Origin: Vibrio algicola
Lineage (GTDB): Bacteria > Pseudomonadota > Gammaproteobacteria > Enterobacterales > Vibrionaceae
Direction of reading: 5' to 3'
DNA length: 64,000 nucleotides
Assembly (NCBI RefSeq): GCF_009601765.2
Contig: NZ_CP045700.1
Location: 620,001 to 684,000 of the forward strand
Shown: positions 8,326-15,254 of the stretch, piece after piece
Layout of the letters: every line of letters starts with the position of its first letter
Position numbering within the stretch: position 1 is the stretch's first letter
Made by a program: the position numbers and the translations under genes
Notes under the pieces: model-generated
Seen by the model: the letters and a program-made list of their open reading frames with translations, nothing else
Told to the model about the DNA's origin: nothing
Databases searched by the model: none

Positions 8326-9168
8326 CTATCGGATCGTTAAATCCGCCCCCCATCCAGTGCTATCCCAATCAATATCTTGGTCGCGGTTGCCTTTGCTCGC
8401 CTTGACCCAATCCGCTTTGAAGCCCTGCCAGCCACGAAACTCCCACTCGTCCAAGCAGTCCGACAAACTCAAACCATGCTGAACATTCGCCTTGATGAAC
8501 TCGCCAGCCAGAATATTCAACACACGCTGAGTGGGCGGTTTTTTAGTATTGGCCTTGCGAATACGAATAATCTCTTGGATTTGTTCTGGAGTAACCTCAC
8601 CAAAGACTGAAAAATCTAAATCACTAAGCGAAGACTTTCGCGCCTTTGTATTTTGTTTATTGTCTTTTGGTATAGTGTCTCTCTTTTGTGGTTGTTGGTT
8701 CTGACAGTTTGCGTTGTCGGTTTCGACAATCGTCTTGTCAATATCGACAACTTTAATTGTCGGTTTCGACAACTTTTTAACTTGTCGTTTTTGACTGGTT
8801 TTATTGTCAGTTTTGACAACTTCTTCTTTCTTTAGCCACTCAGAAACTACCTTGTTAATCCCAAGCTTGCGTCCATCCTTAATAAGGATATTTCGACTAA
8901 CTAATCCCTTAATGGTGCGAGAAAGGTTGTCTTTTGTTATCCCTGTCATCTCACACAGCTGATCTAAGCAAATCCAATCCATAGACTGACGGTAACCATA
9001 GGTTTTGCGCATTACCGCCCACACAATACGGCTCTCACGGCTGCTCAATGCCGTGCAACACAGTGCATCAGCAAGCTCATTGGCAATCTTAAAGAATCCA
9101 TTATCACAATCAGCCACTTGCTCACCTCGTTTGTCTTGTGCAACCTTAAACGCCACAACATTACTCAT
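8326..9168 (-). CDS. Phage replication initiator protein O
   Basis: 280 residues. The N-terminal domain (about 20-115) is a winged helix of the phage O family: GFFKIANELADAL, SSRESRIVWAVMRKTYGY, then LDQLCEMTGITKDNLSRTIKGL. The middle (about 115-170) is low-complexity because it is written over the origin iterons; the C-terminus would bind protein P. The ATG has a GGAGGG ribosome site and overlaps the upstream methylase stop (ATGA). Confidence 0.88.
   Translation of the reverse strand: MSNVVAFKVAQDKRGEQVADCDNGFFKIANELADALCCTALSSRESRIVWAVMRKTYGYRQSMDWICLDQLCEMTGITKDNLSRTIKGLVSRNILIKDGRKLGINKVVSEWLKKEEVVKTDNKTSQKRQVKKLSKPTIKVVDIDKTIVETDNANCQNQQPQKRDTIPKDNKQNTKARKSSLSDLDFSVFGEVTPEQIQEIIRIRKANTKKPPTQRVLNILAGEFIKANVQHGLSLSDCLDEWEFRGWQGFKADWVKASKGNRDQDIDWDSTGWGADLTIR
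8692..8819. other. Phage replication origin: six iterons inside gene O
   Basis: Six 16-bp dyad repeats close to TTGTCGGTTTCGACAA start at 8692, 8714, 8735, 8757, 8782 and 8804, spaced 21-25 bp (about two helical turns). Copies at 8714 and 8757 are identical; those at 8692 and 8782 are degenerate. An AT-rich stretch (about 8610-8690) follows on the downstream side of O, where lambda has its unwinding region. The arrangement matches the lambda ori layout. Confidence 0.85.
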
Positions 9169-9713
9169 GGTCTGCCCTCCATAGCTTTAAGCGAATCACG
9201 GCTCACATAGCGCGTTACCATTGGCATGCCTAAGTCTTGGTGACGGTAGATAACCAACGCTGAGCCTTTGGTGTTTCCGTTTACCGCCTTTTTAGTAATA
9301 GGATGTTGAAACGAAATACGACCACCAGTAATAAAGCGCACTTCACTCGCGTTCGTAGGCCACCAGCTCGCATCAGGCGTGGCAGGAATAAGTAATACCG
9401 AGTTAATTTTGTGTGTAACGCATTGCTCATAGGCTTTATTAAGAAACGCCTTCACCATGCCACGAGAATAAGGCGGGTTAATCCATACGTATTGATAGGC
9501 CATTTTGCCAAGGTTTGGATGCACCCCCCAGTCCACCATGTTCAAAGCATCGTCTAGTGCTGTGTAATATGTACCGCATTTTGCATTGTCATCACTGGCA
9601 GCAATATCTACATCAAAGAAGAACTCTTCATTAAGCACATCAAACAACCATTGTGGCGTGGACCACGAATCCTTATCATTGGCTGATAAGTCACTAGAAA
9701 TAACATCAGCCAT
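9165..9713 (-). CDS. Phage DNA N6-adenine methyltransferase
   Basis: 182 residues. The catalytic NPPY motif of amino-methyltransferases is at WINPPYSRG (about residue 80), preceded by DSWSTPQWLFDVLNEEF at the N-terminus, the signature of the phage N6A-methylase (Dam-like) family. It would modify phage DNA, often to resist host restriction. Overlaps the upstream gene (TAATG) and the downstream O gene (ATGA), so it belongs to the early operon. Confidence 0.88.
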   Translation of the reverse strand: MADVISSDLSANDKDSWSTPQWLFDVLNEEFFFDVDIAASDDNAKCGTYYTALDDALNMVDWGVHPNLGKMAYQYVWINPPYSRGMVKAFLNKAYEQCVTHKINSVLLIPATPDASWWPTNASEVRFITGGRISFQHPITKKAVNGNTKGSALVIYRHQDLGMPMVTRYVSRDSLKAMEGRP

Positions 9714-9859
9714 TACAGGCCCCCCTCAAATACTTGTTTAGCGAATGCACGACTAATACGAACAGGACTACCCATTACCACCATGTAATATTCAAATTGG
9801 TTGTCGATTAGCTTGCTGTAGAGTTTTGACGTTAATTTTCGTTGTGCTATTCTGTTCAT
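9713..9859 (-). CDS. Small hypothetical phage protein
   Basis: 48 residues from the ATG at 9859, chosen for its GGAAA ribosome site; a longer frame begins at 9916. Basic N-terminus (RIAQRKLTSKLYSKL) followed by a hydrophobic core. No family recognised. It is coupled to the methylase gene by a TAATG overlap. Confidence 0.5.
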   Translation of the reverse strand: MNRIAQRKLTSKLYSKLIDNQFEYYMVVMGSPVRISRAFAKQVFEGGL

Positions 9860-9918
9860 GATTTCATTTCCAAAGTTGAATCCACGCCATTGGTAGTTAC
9901 CGCTACGCAATGGCACTT

Positions 9919-10092
9919 TTATTTTTGGCTATCCAAAGCAGCTAAACCACGCTCACATTTCTTGATGATGTTTTTCAAAGCATCACGTTCAAGCTCTACA
10001 CTTTCCTGATTTTGACTCTCAGCAACCTTGCAAGACGAACGTGTCATATCAATCATTTGCTCTATCGTGATTAAGAAGATATTGGTTTTCAT
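9919..10092 (-). CDS. Small hypothetical phage protein
   Basis: 57 residues read directly from the minus strand, beginning MKTNIFLITIEQMIDMTR and ending in a helical, charged tail (ERDALKNIIKKCERG). The start has a strong GGAGG site 5 nt upstream and overlaps the stop of the CII-like gene by 4 bp (ATGA), which is good evidence that it is translated. No family recognised; probably an early regulator or accessory peptide. Confidence 0.6.
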   Translation of the reverse strand: MKTNIFLITIEQMIDMTRSSCKVAESQNQESVELERDALKNIIKKCERGLAALDSQK

Positions 10093-10553
10093 ACATCCTC
10101 CGCATACAGCGCATCAAGCTTCAACATAAAGGCTTCAAACGTCGCTTGGTATTTTTGCTTGAGTTCCGTAATGGCTTTACGCTCTGCTGCATCAAACACG
10201 CCATCTGCTTTCGCTTCTTCAATGGCTTTGTCTAACATGCCCTTCACCGCATTAAGCTGTAAGTGGCAATCGAACATATCCACGCTATCTAATTCGCTCA
10301 CTTCTGGCATAGGTACAACAACGTGATTAATACGCTCTGCAAGGTACTGAGCAATGTATGGGGTTTGGCTTGTTACGGTTAACGTCACAAGATCATCAAA
10401 CTGGAAAAAATTCATCCCCTTTACCTGACGCAAATGGTTTTGAAATTTGTTGATGTTCATACCCAATAAAGCTGCGCCATCCATTTGCTCGCCAATAGCG
10501 CCACCACGACCAAGGTGATGTACTGTTCTGTTAATCATTTCTTTTTTATCCAC
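10089..10553 (-). CDS. CII-like phage regulatory protein
   Basis: 154 residues. A short helix-turn-helix region (DGAALLGMNINKFQNHLRQV) is followed by FFQFDDLVTLTVTSQTPYIAQYLAER, which resembles the CII/CP76 regulators of P2-like and lambdoid phages. It is the second gene of the leftward early operon after Cro, the position of CII. It would control the choice between lysis and lysogeny; target sites were not identified. Confidence 0.65.
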   Translation of the reverse strand: MDKKEMINRTVHHLGRGGAIGEQMDGAALLGMNINKFQNHLRQVKGMNFFQFDDLVTLTVTSQTPYIAQYLAERINHVVVPMPEVSELDSVDMFDCHLQLNAVKGMLDKAIEEAKADGVFDAAERKAITELKQKYQATFEAFMLKLDALYAEDV

Positions 10554-10600
10554 TGTTAACTCCTCGCTAATGTGGTTACGTGGTTGATTTGTTTGTGCGA

Positions 10601-10813
10601 CTATTTGGACTGAGGGTCAGGGAAGACGTCATTTAACGTGAACTCACCACCCCATGAATTAAGGGCGTGAACAATCCGCCAGCCCAACGACGTCTCAACC
10701 GCTCTATTTCCATTCTCATAATGGTTAATAGCGCTTTGGGACACTCCAACCTTTTCTGCTAGAGCTTTTTGAGTGACCCCTAGCTCGCCACGAATTACTT
10801 TAAGTTTTGACAT
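10601..10813 (-). CDS. Cro-like repressor
   Basis: 70-residue helix-turn-helix protein of the Xre/HTH_3 type, with the recognition region TQKALAEKVGVSQSAINHYE. It is the first gene after the leftward early promoter and is divergent from the CI-like gene, as Cro is in lambda. The recognition helix VSQSAINHYENGNR resembles that of the CI gene (MSQSAIAHWLNRNR), consistent with both proteins reading the same operators. Confidence 0.85.
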   Translation of the reverse strand: MSKLKVIRGELGVTQKALAEKVGVSQSAINHYENGNRAVETSLGWRIVHALNSWGGEFTLNDVFPDPQSK

Positions 10814-10835
10814 GTCGGCTCCTTATTAGAATTGA

Positions 10836-10863
10836 GTATTACATTATGGAATTTATTAATCAA
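10836..10863 (-). promoter_or_regulatory. Leftward early promoter (PR-like) for cro
   Basis: On the minus strand, -35 TTGATT (10863-10858), a 16-bp spacer and -10 TAATAC (10841-10836). The operator ATTACATTATGGAAT (10838-10852) covers the -10 box and most of the spacer. An AAGGAG ribosome site follows before the cro ATG. Confidence 0.75.
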
Positions 10864-10884
10864 GAAAATATCACATTATGGATA
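10838..10884. promoter_or_regulatory. Immunity operators OR-like (two sites)
   Basis: Two related 15-bp boxes: ATTACATTATGGAAT at 10838-10852 and ATCACATTATGGATA at 10870-10884, 32 bp apart, lying between the divergent cro and cI genes. The same box in the opposite orientation occurs twice at 12.73-12.77 kb before the other early operon, which marks it as the CI/Cro operator. Confidence 0.75.
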
Positions 10885-10924
10885 TTCCAATAAAATTACA
10901 ATAAGTAATAATTTAAGGATGAAA

Positions 10925-11584
10925 ATGAATTGGAATGACTTGGTTAAATCCAAGATGAAACAAGTAGGGATCACTCAAAACACTCTCGCTGAAAAGATGG
11001 GAATGTCTCAGAGTGCGATAGCTCATTGGTTAAATAGAAACCGCGAGCCTAGTATCGAGAATATTGCCGAGATAATGGCAATCGTTGGTCTAGAGAGCAT
11101 GACTTTAACTTCTGATGGCATGATTGATTATCCAGATGATGTTATAGCCAATGTAAGCCCTATTGACATCCAACCCACCTATCAAAATAGCTTCCCTGTC
11201 CTTAGTGCCGTACAAGCAGGGCAATGGACAGAGGCCTGTGAACCTTATACGTTAGATGAAATTGACGAATGGCATGAAACAACCGTCCGCACATCAAATC
11301 GTTGTTTCTGGCTTAGAGTTCAAGGGGATTCAATGACAAGTCCAGTTGGCACCAGTATTCCCGAAGGAATGTTAGTGTTAGTAGATACAGAACGAGAGCA
11401 CGAAAATGGATCACTGGTTGTGGCTAAACTCACCGACGTCAATGAAGCGACCTTTAAAAAGTATGTTCGTGATGCAGGGCAAGAATATTTAAAACCCCTC
11501 AACCCTAACTACACAATGATGCCAATCAATGGGAACTGTCGAGTGATTGGTGTGGCTGTGGACGCTAAATTAAAGTTAATTTAA
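10925..11584 (+). CDS. CI-like prophage repressor (HTH plus S24 peptidase)
   Basis: 219 residues from the ATG at 10925 (AAGGA site 5 nt upstream); an in-frame start at 10832 would run through the operators and is unlikely. The N-terminal HTH is MKQVGITQNTLAEKMGMSQS. The C-terminal S24/LexA-like domain has VQGDSMTSP with the nucleophile Ser and LVVAKL with the expected Lys, so RecA-stimulated self-cleavage should release the prophage. It is transcribed away from cro. Confidence 0.9.
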   Translation: MNWNDLVKSKMKQVGITQNTLAEKMGMSQSAIAHWLNRNREPSIENIAEIMAIVGLESMTLTSDGMIDYPDDVIANVSPIDIQPTYQNSFPVLSAVQAGQWTEACEPYTLDEIDEWHETTVRTSNRCFWLRVQGDSMTSPVGTSIPEGMLVLVDTEREHENGSLVVAKLTDVNEATFKKYVRDAGQEYLKPLNPNYTMMPINGNCRVIGVAVDAKLKLI

Positions 11585-11596
11585 ATAGAGAAAGTC

Positions 11597-12631
11597 ATGC
11601 ACACCATTTTAAAAATAGAAAATTGCGAACAGCTTGACGAGCTTATTAAAGCTCTAACAAATCCATTACAAAATCAGGATTTATCCACTCTTGATTTAAC
11701 AAGCCTTTATCCTGAAATAACAGTTAAACTAGATGGTGGTGATGACTTAAATGGACAGCTAACATCGACAATATGCAAAGGATTAGCGGATTTTCATAAT
11801 GATTTTTTAAAGGCATACTGTATTATTAAATACAGCAGTGACAATTTAAAGAATCTAAAACCCGATGAACGTGAAAAATTAGAAATAGTTTTTAATGTAG
11901 AAGCTGGGTGCACCCAGATCTTTGCAGATATAAAAGAATGCTTATCATCAATAAAGGATGTGATCACAGTGGCTAGCGATGGTTTAACAGGAAATCAAAA
12001 AACAGCTTTATTTCTTGTGGCTATTATTTCTTGTGGAGGGTATTTTGCTTACTCTGAATACATTGATCTTCAAAAGACACAAGCTTCCGCCTCACAAGCA
12101 GTATCAATAAAAGAGGCTGATAACCGACAAATTAAAATATGGACAGATAGCTTAGATAAAGTAGTTATAGCTAATACCAAGCTTGCCGAAACAAAAATAA
12201 AGTTAAGTGCACAAATGGATAAAGCCTATCAAGGTATGGTAAAAACCGGCATTGCTGCTGGAGCCACAAACATCAAACTATCTGGAACCTCTTCAGTTGA
12301 GTTGAACGAAAAAGATAGCAAGCAATTTACAACCAGTGCAAAAAAGCCACTAATCACATCAGAGAAAACTTATACTCTTGAAATTAACGCCATCAAGCGG
12401 ACATCTGACGGAAACTTAACAGTTAACGCTAGACTTGATGATGGCTCAGAAAATAGTTTCATACTTGCAGTTGACACTACATTTATAGAGCAAGATGAAG
12501 TGAACATACTCTTTGAAGCTTTTAAAAATGGCAATGCAGTTAATGTTCACGGAAACTACAAGATAAGATCTGGGACAATTGAGAAGGCACAAGCATCAAC
12601 AATATCAAAGCCAAATGCGCCAACTACATAA
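11597..12631 (+). CDS. Unrecognised membrane protein in the rex position, co-transcribed with cI
   Basis: 344 residues, starting 12 bp after the repressor stop and ending at a strong terminator, so it should be expressed in the lysogen from the repressor transcript. The N-terminal 130 residues are acidic and helical, one hydrophobic helix spans about 136-153 (TALFLVAIISCGGYFAYS), a helical stalk follows to about 215, and the last 110 residues look beta-rich. No family recognised. The position is that of lambda rexAB, so superinfection exclusion or another lysogenic trait is a reasonable guess. It is AT-rich compared with the neighbouring genes. Confidence 0.7.
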   Translation: MHTILKIENCEQLDELIKALTNPLQNQDLSTLDLTSLYPEITVKLDGGDDLNGQLTSTICKGLADFHNDFLKAYCIIKYSSDNLKNLKPDEREKLEIVFNVEAGCTQIFADIKECLSSIKDVITVASDGLTGNQKTALFLVAIISCGGYFAYSEYIDLQKTQASASQAVSIKEADNRQIKIWTDSLDKVVIANTKLAETKIKLSAQMDKAYQGMVKTGIAAGATNIKLSGTSSVELNEKDSKQFTTSAKKPLITSEKTYTLEINAIKRTSDGNLTVNARLDDGSENSFILAVDTTFIEQDEVNILFEAFKNGNAVNVHGNYKIRSGTIEKAQASTISKPNAPTT

Positions 12632-12650
12632 ACCAACAATATAACTAATA

Positions 12651-12678
12651 AAAACCACCCTCTTCGGTGGTTTTTTTT
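12651..12678 (+). terminator. Intrinsic terminator after the cI-linked gene
   Basis: Stem AAAACCACC (12651-12659) with GGTGGTTTT (12666-12674), 6-nt loop, then a run of U to 12678. It ends the lysogenic transcript before the second operator region. Confidence 0.9.
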
Positions 12679-12729
12679 GTACCTAAAAAAGCAGATCCCT
12701 ACCAAATTATTACACTCCAACAAAATATA

Positions 12730-12771
12730 ATTCCATTTTGTAATTTACAAACCAATTCCATTATGTAATAT
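12730..12771 (+). promoter_or_regulatory. Rightward early promoter (PL-like) with two operators
   Basis: -35 TTTACA (12744-12749), 16-bp spacer, -10 TAATAT (12766-12771). The operators ATTCCATTTTGTAAT (12730-12744) and ATTCCATTATGTAAT (12755-12769) are the reverse complement of the boxes in front of cro. One covers the spacer and -10 in the same register as at the cro promoter. It would drive the plus-strand operon starting at 13009. Confidence 0.75.
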
Positions 12772-13008
12772 TTGTCTCATCAACACACTGAAAGCGCCAA
12801 GAACAGCGCCGATCATGTTGATGGCTCTTTAACAGGATTGAACTATGAACGACTAACTTTGGTCCCCTCACCAATGAAGGAACCAAACTAGGTCACTCCG
12901 AGCACACTCACGGAGGACAGAAATTGAGTGAAGGCTTTTTGCCATTCATTCGAGTGGCAATTTCAAAGCATCTAGGTTGGGTGTTTTGGAATTTAAACAG
13001 GAGGATTT
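12772..13008 (+). other. Structured 5' leader of the rightward early operon
   Basis: Non-coding stretch of 237 bases directly downstream of the PL-like promoter. Several inverted repeats can be read: TTTGGTCCC with GGAACCAAA, CTCCG with CGGAG, and GCCATTC with GAGTGGC nested in AAATTG/CAATTT. It ends in a strong AGGAGG site. It may act in antitermination or control of the first gene; no boxA/boxB pair was recognised with confidence. Confidence 0.4.
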
Positions 13009-13197
13009 ATGAAAGATGCGAAATTATCCAATCACATTTGGAGAGCAATTGAGGCTCAAGCAAAAACTGTGGTGGAAGGACTAAACATTGACAACATTAA
13101 TCGAATTGATGGTAGTAACGTTGAATTAGTAAATGAGTTTGAGCTAAAGCGACTACGCATTCTTATTCGCCAACTGGAAGAAGAAAGCCCGAACTAA
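13009..13197 (+). CDS. Small hypothetical phage protein
   Basis: 62 residues with an AGGAGG ribosome site before the ATG. Helical, with a charged C-terminus (FELKRLRILIRQLEEE). It is the first gene of the rightward early operon, but a short hairpin terminator follows at once, so expression may be separated from the later genes. No family recognised. Confidence 0.6.
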   Translation: MKDAKLSNHIWRAIEAQAKTVVEGLNIDNINRIDGSNVELVNEFELKRLRILIRQLEEESPN

Positions 13198-13206
13198 CGG
13201 GCTTTT
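13184..13206 (+). terminator. Short hairpin terminator
   Basis: Stem AAAGCCCG (13184-13191) with CGGGCTTT (13198-13205), 6-nt loop, followed by only a few U. It overlaps the stop codon of the preceding small gene and lies just before the convergent gene at 13210. Confidence 0.6.
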
Positions 13207-13209
13207 AAG

Positions 13210-13404
13210 TTACTTTTTCTTGAGAGCATCTTCTATTAGGTCTGCATATTGAGATAGGCGTGATAGATGCACTTTTAATCTATCAGGACCAGACGAAGTA
13301 AGTACATCATTCTTAATAATCTCAAGAGCGCTAGCAACGGCCAGCTGTCTATCTGGAGTCGATGAGTGTGCAAGTTGAGATATAGCAGTATCTTTATCGC
13401 TCAT
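13210..13404 (-). CDS. Small hypothetical phage protein (convergent)
   Basis: 64 residues on the minus strand inside an otherwise plus-strand operon, with AAGGAT 7 nt before the ATG. Helical sequence with no hydrophobic segment (QLAVASALEIIKNDVL, SRLSQYADLIEDALKKK). An isolated opposite-strand gene here is likely to have its own promoter and so could be expressed in the lysogen. No family recognised. Confidence 0.5.
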   Translation of the reverse strand: MSDKDTAISQLAHSSTPDRQLAVASALEIIKNDVLTSSGPDRLKVHLSRLSQYADLIEDALKKK

Positions 13405-13759
13405 TTAAATATCCTTTTTCTTGTCTGTGGAAACAAGAACATACCAGTTTCTATGTCTGTGGAAAGCCGTAGAGATCACGTTGCTGGGCGTGAATAAATA
13501 ATCCAGCCCAAATCAATGATCCATTGACAACCTCAGCGGTGCGTAGGGATATAACGCCCGAACCGGAGATCTGCCCCTCCTTGCCTCTCAGCATAAAAAC
13601 GTGCAGAAATGACCGGTAGTGCGAACAACATGATCACTCGAATGGTCATGCGTACGGGATAGCCTCTTTCCCCATTAAGAGGCAAACCCAAAGCGTCTAC
13701 CTACCTTACTGGCTGGTGGACGCTTTAGGTTTAAAGCCAATCCAAATAACGGAGGTGAA
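13405..13759 (+). other. Non-coding region with consecutive hairpins
   Basis: 355 bases without a gene. Readable hairpins on the plus strand: ATGATCA/TGGTCAT around 13630-13650, CCTCTT/AAGAGG around 13662-13682, and AAAGCGTC/GACGCTTT around 13690-13727 with extra pairs inside. A GTCTGTGGAAA direct repeat lies near 13424 and 13459. The density of hairpins before the ggaggtgaa site at 13751-13759 suggests a structured leader or a small RNA. Confidence 0.4.
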
Positions 13760-14011
13760 ATGCTTTTACCTGGCATGGAATCAAGCGAAAAAGTAGAGCT
13801 AATTATCTCTCTCACCAAAATTCGCAGTGAACCTCAGATCAAAGCACTTAAACGCCACTTTGTAGAGGGTTACAACATGGCCGCTTGCGCTGAATCAGAA
13901 GAGATAGCTCCTTCAAACTTTCAAAGAGCAATAGATACCGTTCAATCCGCCTCCAAGATCGTCGATGAAATAAAAGAACTAGATTGGGTTCGGTTTAAAT
14001 CAGTAAAGTGA
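13760..14011 (+). CDS. PapB/FocB-like HTH regulator
   Basis: 83 residues. LIISLTKIRSEPQIKALKRHFVEGY followed by a second helix-turn-helix pattern and FQRAIDTVQSASKIVDEI matches the PapB/FocB regulator family known from fimbrial operons, here with GYNMAACAESEEIAPSNFQR as the HTH. Strong GGAGG site. In a prophage it could regulate early genes or cross-talk with host adhesin genes; the target is unknown. Confidence 0.6.
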   Translation: MLLPGMESSEKVELIISLTKIRSEPQIKALKRHFVEGYNMAACAESEEIAPSNFQRAIDTVQSASKIVDEIKELDWVRFKSVK

Positions 14012-14049
14012 TAAGCGCACTCTTATTACTTATTAATTAGGAGTAAACA

Positions 14050-14568
14050 ATGTCCAAACAGTTATTCGATAAATCAGGCAAAGAAGTACCAGAACGCCCA
14101 GCAATGGACAATGATGATGTTCGATTGCTTGTCATTAACAACGCAGTAGAGGCTCTATTTAAAGGTAAGTATTGCCCGTTTGAATATCATGAGCGAGAAG
14201 AACTATTGGAAACGCTTATTGCTGAGTATTCCGATTATGACGACGAATACGCACTAGCTAAGAAGTTTGAAGATTATGGATGGGATGTTAACCGTGACTT
14301 TGTTAACAACTTGGAATGTGTAACTGGTGAGATTTCAAGTTCGCTTAATGAGACCATAAAAGCTTGGTTCGATGCTTATCAACCGATTCCCCCTTATTCA
14401 ACTGGTACTCAGATTACGGTAATCAGCTTTAATGGCAAAGAAACCGGAGTCATTGAGTCCATCTACGAATACGACCAAGCAACTTACACAGTAAAGCTTG
14501 ATAACCAATTAGACAGTGACACCTCTCGCCGCCTAATTAAATTCGAAGATGCCACCTTGGCAGAATAA
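14050..14568 (+). CDS. Acidic hypothetical phage protein
   Basis: 172 residues with an AGGAG site. Rich in Asp and Glu (for example EREELLETLIAEYSDYDDEY), giving a strongly negative charge overall, with a beta-rich C-terminal third (TQITVISFNGKETGVI). No family recognised. Small acidic phage early proteins are sometimes DNA mimics, but nothing specific shows that here. Confidence 0.6.
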   Translation: MSKQLFDKSGKEVPERPAMDNDDVRLLVINNAVEALFKGKYCPFEYHEREELLETLIAEYSDYDDEYALAKKFEDYGWDVNRDFVNNLECVTGEISSSLNETIKAWFDAYQPIPPYSTGTQITVISFNGKETGVIESIYEYDQATYTVKLDNQLDSDTSRRLIKFEDATLAE

Positions 14569-14600
14569 CAAACCCAACCATCAACCACGAGGGGTACATC

Positions 14601-14942
14601 ATGAAATTTAACCCACACAGCGGATACGGACGCCTGTACAGACTCTTAAATGAAACCAATGGCCCCGTTACTCGTGATCAAATAATTGAAAAATGCTTCA
14701 TTCCAGTTGGCAGCGTTCGTTACTCCATTATGCGTTTACGTGAGCATGGCCTAACCATCCACGTTGAGTACTGTAATCAATCACATGTTGGCGGAGCAAA
14801 GTACACGTTAGATGCAAAAGATAAAAACAAATACCACTTTGAGCCACCTAAAAACAAAAGCCCTCTTCACTTTGTACGTAAAGCGGAATTCCACATTCCA
14901 TTCAATAACTGGGCTCAAATCCACCAGCTAATGGGGGCTTAA
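14601..14942 (+). CDS. Winged-helix-like phage protein
   Basis: 113 residues. GRLYRLLNETNGPVTRDQII, then VGSVRYSIMRLREHGLTI, resembles the helix-turn-helix of a small winged-helix DNA-binding protein; the C-terminal half (FHIPFNNWAQIHQLM) is unrecognised. The stop is immediately followed by the next ATG, so the two are co-translated. Confidence 0.55.
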   Translation: MKFNPHSGYGRLYRLLNETNGPVTRDQIIEKCFIPVGSVRYSIMRLREHGLTIHVEYCNQSHVGGAKYTLDAKDKNKYHFEPPKNKSPLHFVRKAEFHIPFNNWAQIHQLMGA

Positions 14943-15155
14943 ATGGCTGCTACCTATAAAACCGAATACGGCACGGTTACAGCCAGTCGCCCTTATTTCA
15001 GCTTCATTTCAGGTCGTGAAGCCATCGACTTAACTTTAATTAAACCCGAAAACGAAAATAATGGCTGGGGCATTAGCCGCGCAGTTCGCTCCGATGTTGA
15101 ACTAACCCCTGAGTTATTTTTATCTTTTGCCCAAGAGGCTGCAGAGAGACTTTGA
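14943..15155 (+). CDS. Small hypothetical phage protein
   Basis: 70 residues, starting right after the previous stop and overlapping the next tiny ORF (TGATG). Probably a small beta-rich domain followed by a helix (ELFLSFAQEAAERL). No family recognised. Confidence 0.55.
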   Translation: MAATYKTEYGTVTASRPYFSFISGREAIDLTLIKPENENNGWGISRAVRSDVELTPELFLSFAQEAAERL

Positions 15156-15223
15156 TGAACACTCTACTACTCTACGCCCTGTTATGTGGGGCGTTTTATC
15201 TACTGTATTTTAAATTCAAATAG
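15155..15223 (+). CDS. 22-residue single-helix membrane peptide
   Basis: Tiny ORF starting inside the previous stop (TGATG) and encoding MNTLLLYALLCGAFYLLYFK plus two residues, almost entirely one transmembrane helix with a positive C-terminus. Coupled start and clean membrane-peptide composition argue that it is real, though an ORF this short can arise by chance. Confidence 0.4.
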   Translation: MNTLLLYALLCGAFYLLYFKFK

Positions 15224-15254
15224 CGCACTACGGTGCGTATTTGTCGGAGTTAAT

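Noticed and set aside
11320-11502. Minus-strand frame inside the CI-like gene
   Set aside because: Shadow ORF without a start site signal; the S24 domain on the plus strand is clear.
13405-13759. CRISPR-like array
   Set aside because: Only one short direct repeat pair (GTCTGTGGAAA) and no regular repeat-spacer pattern; no cas genes anywhere in the window.
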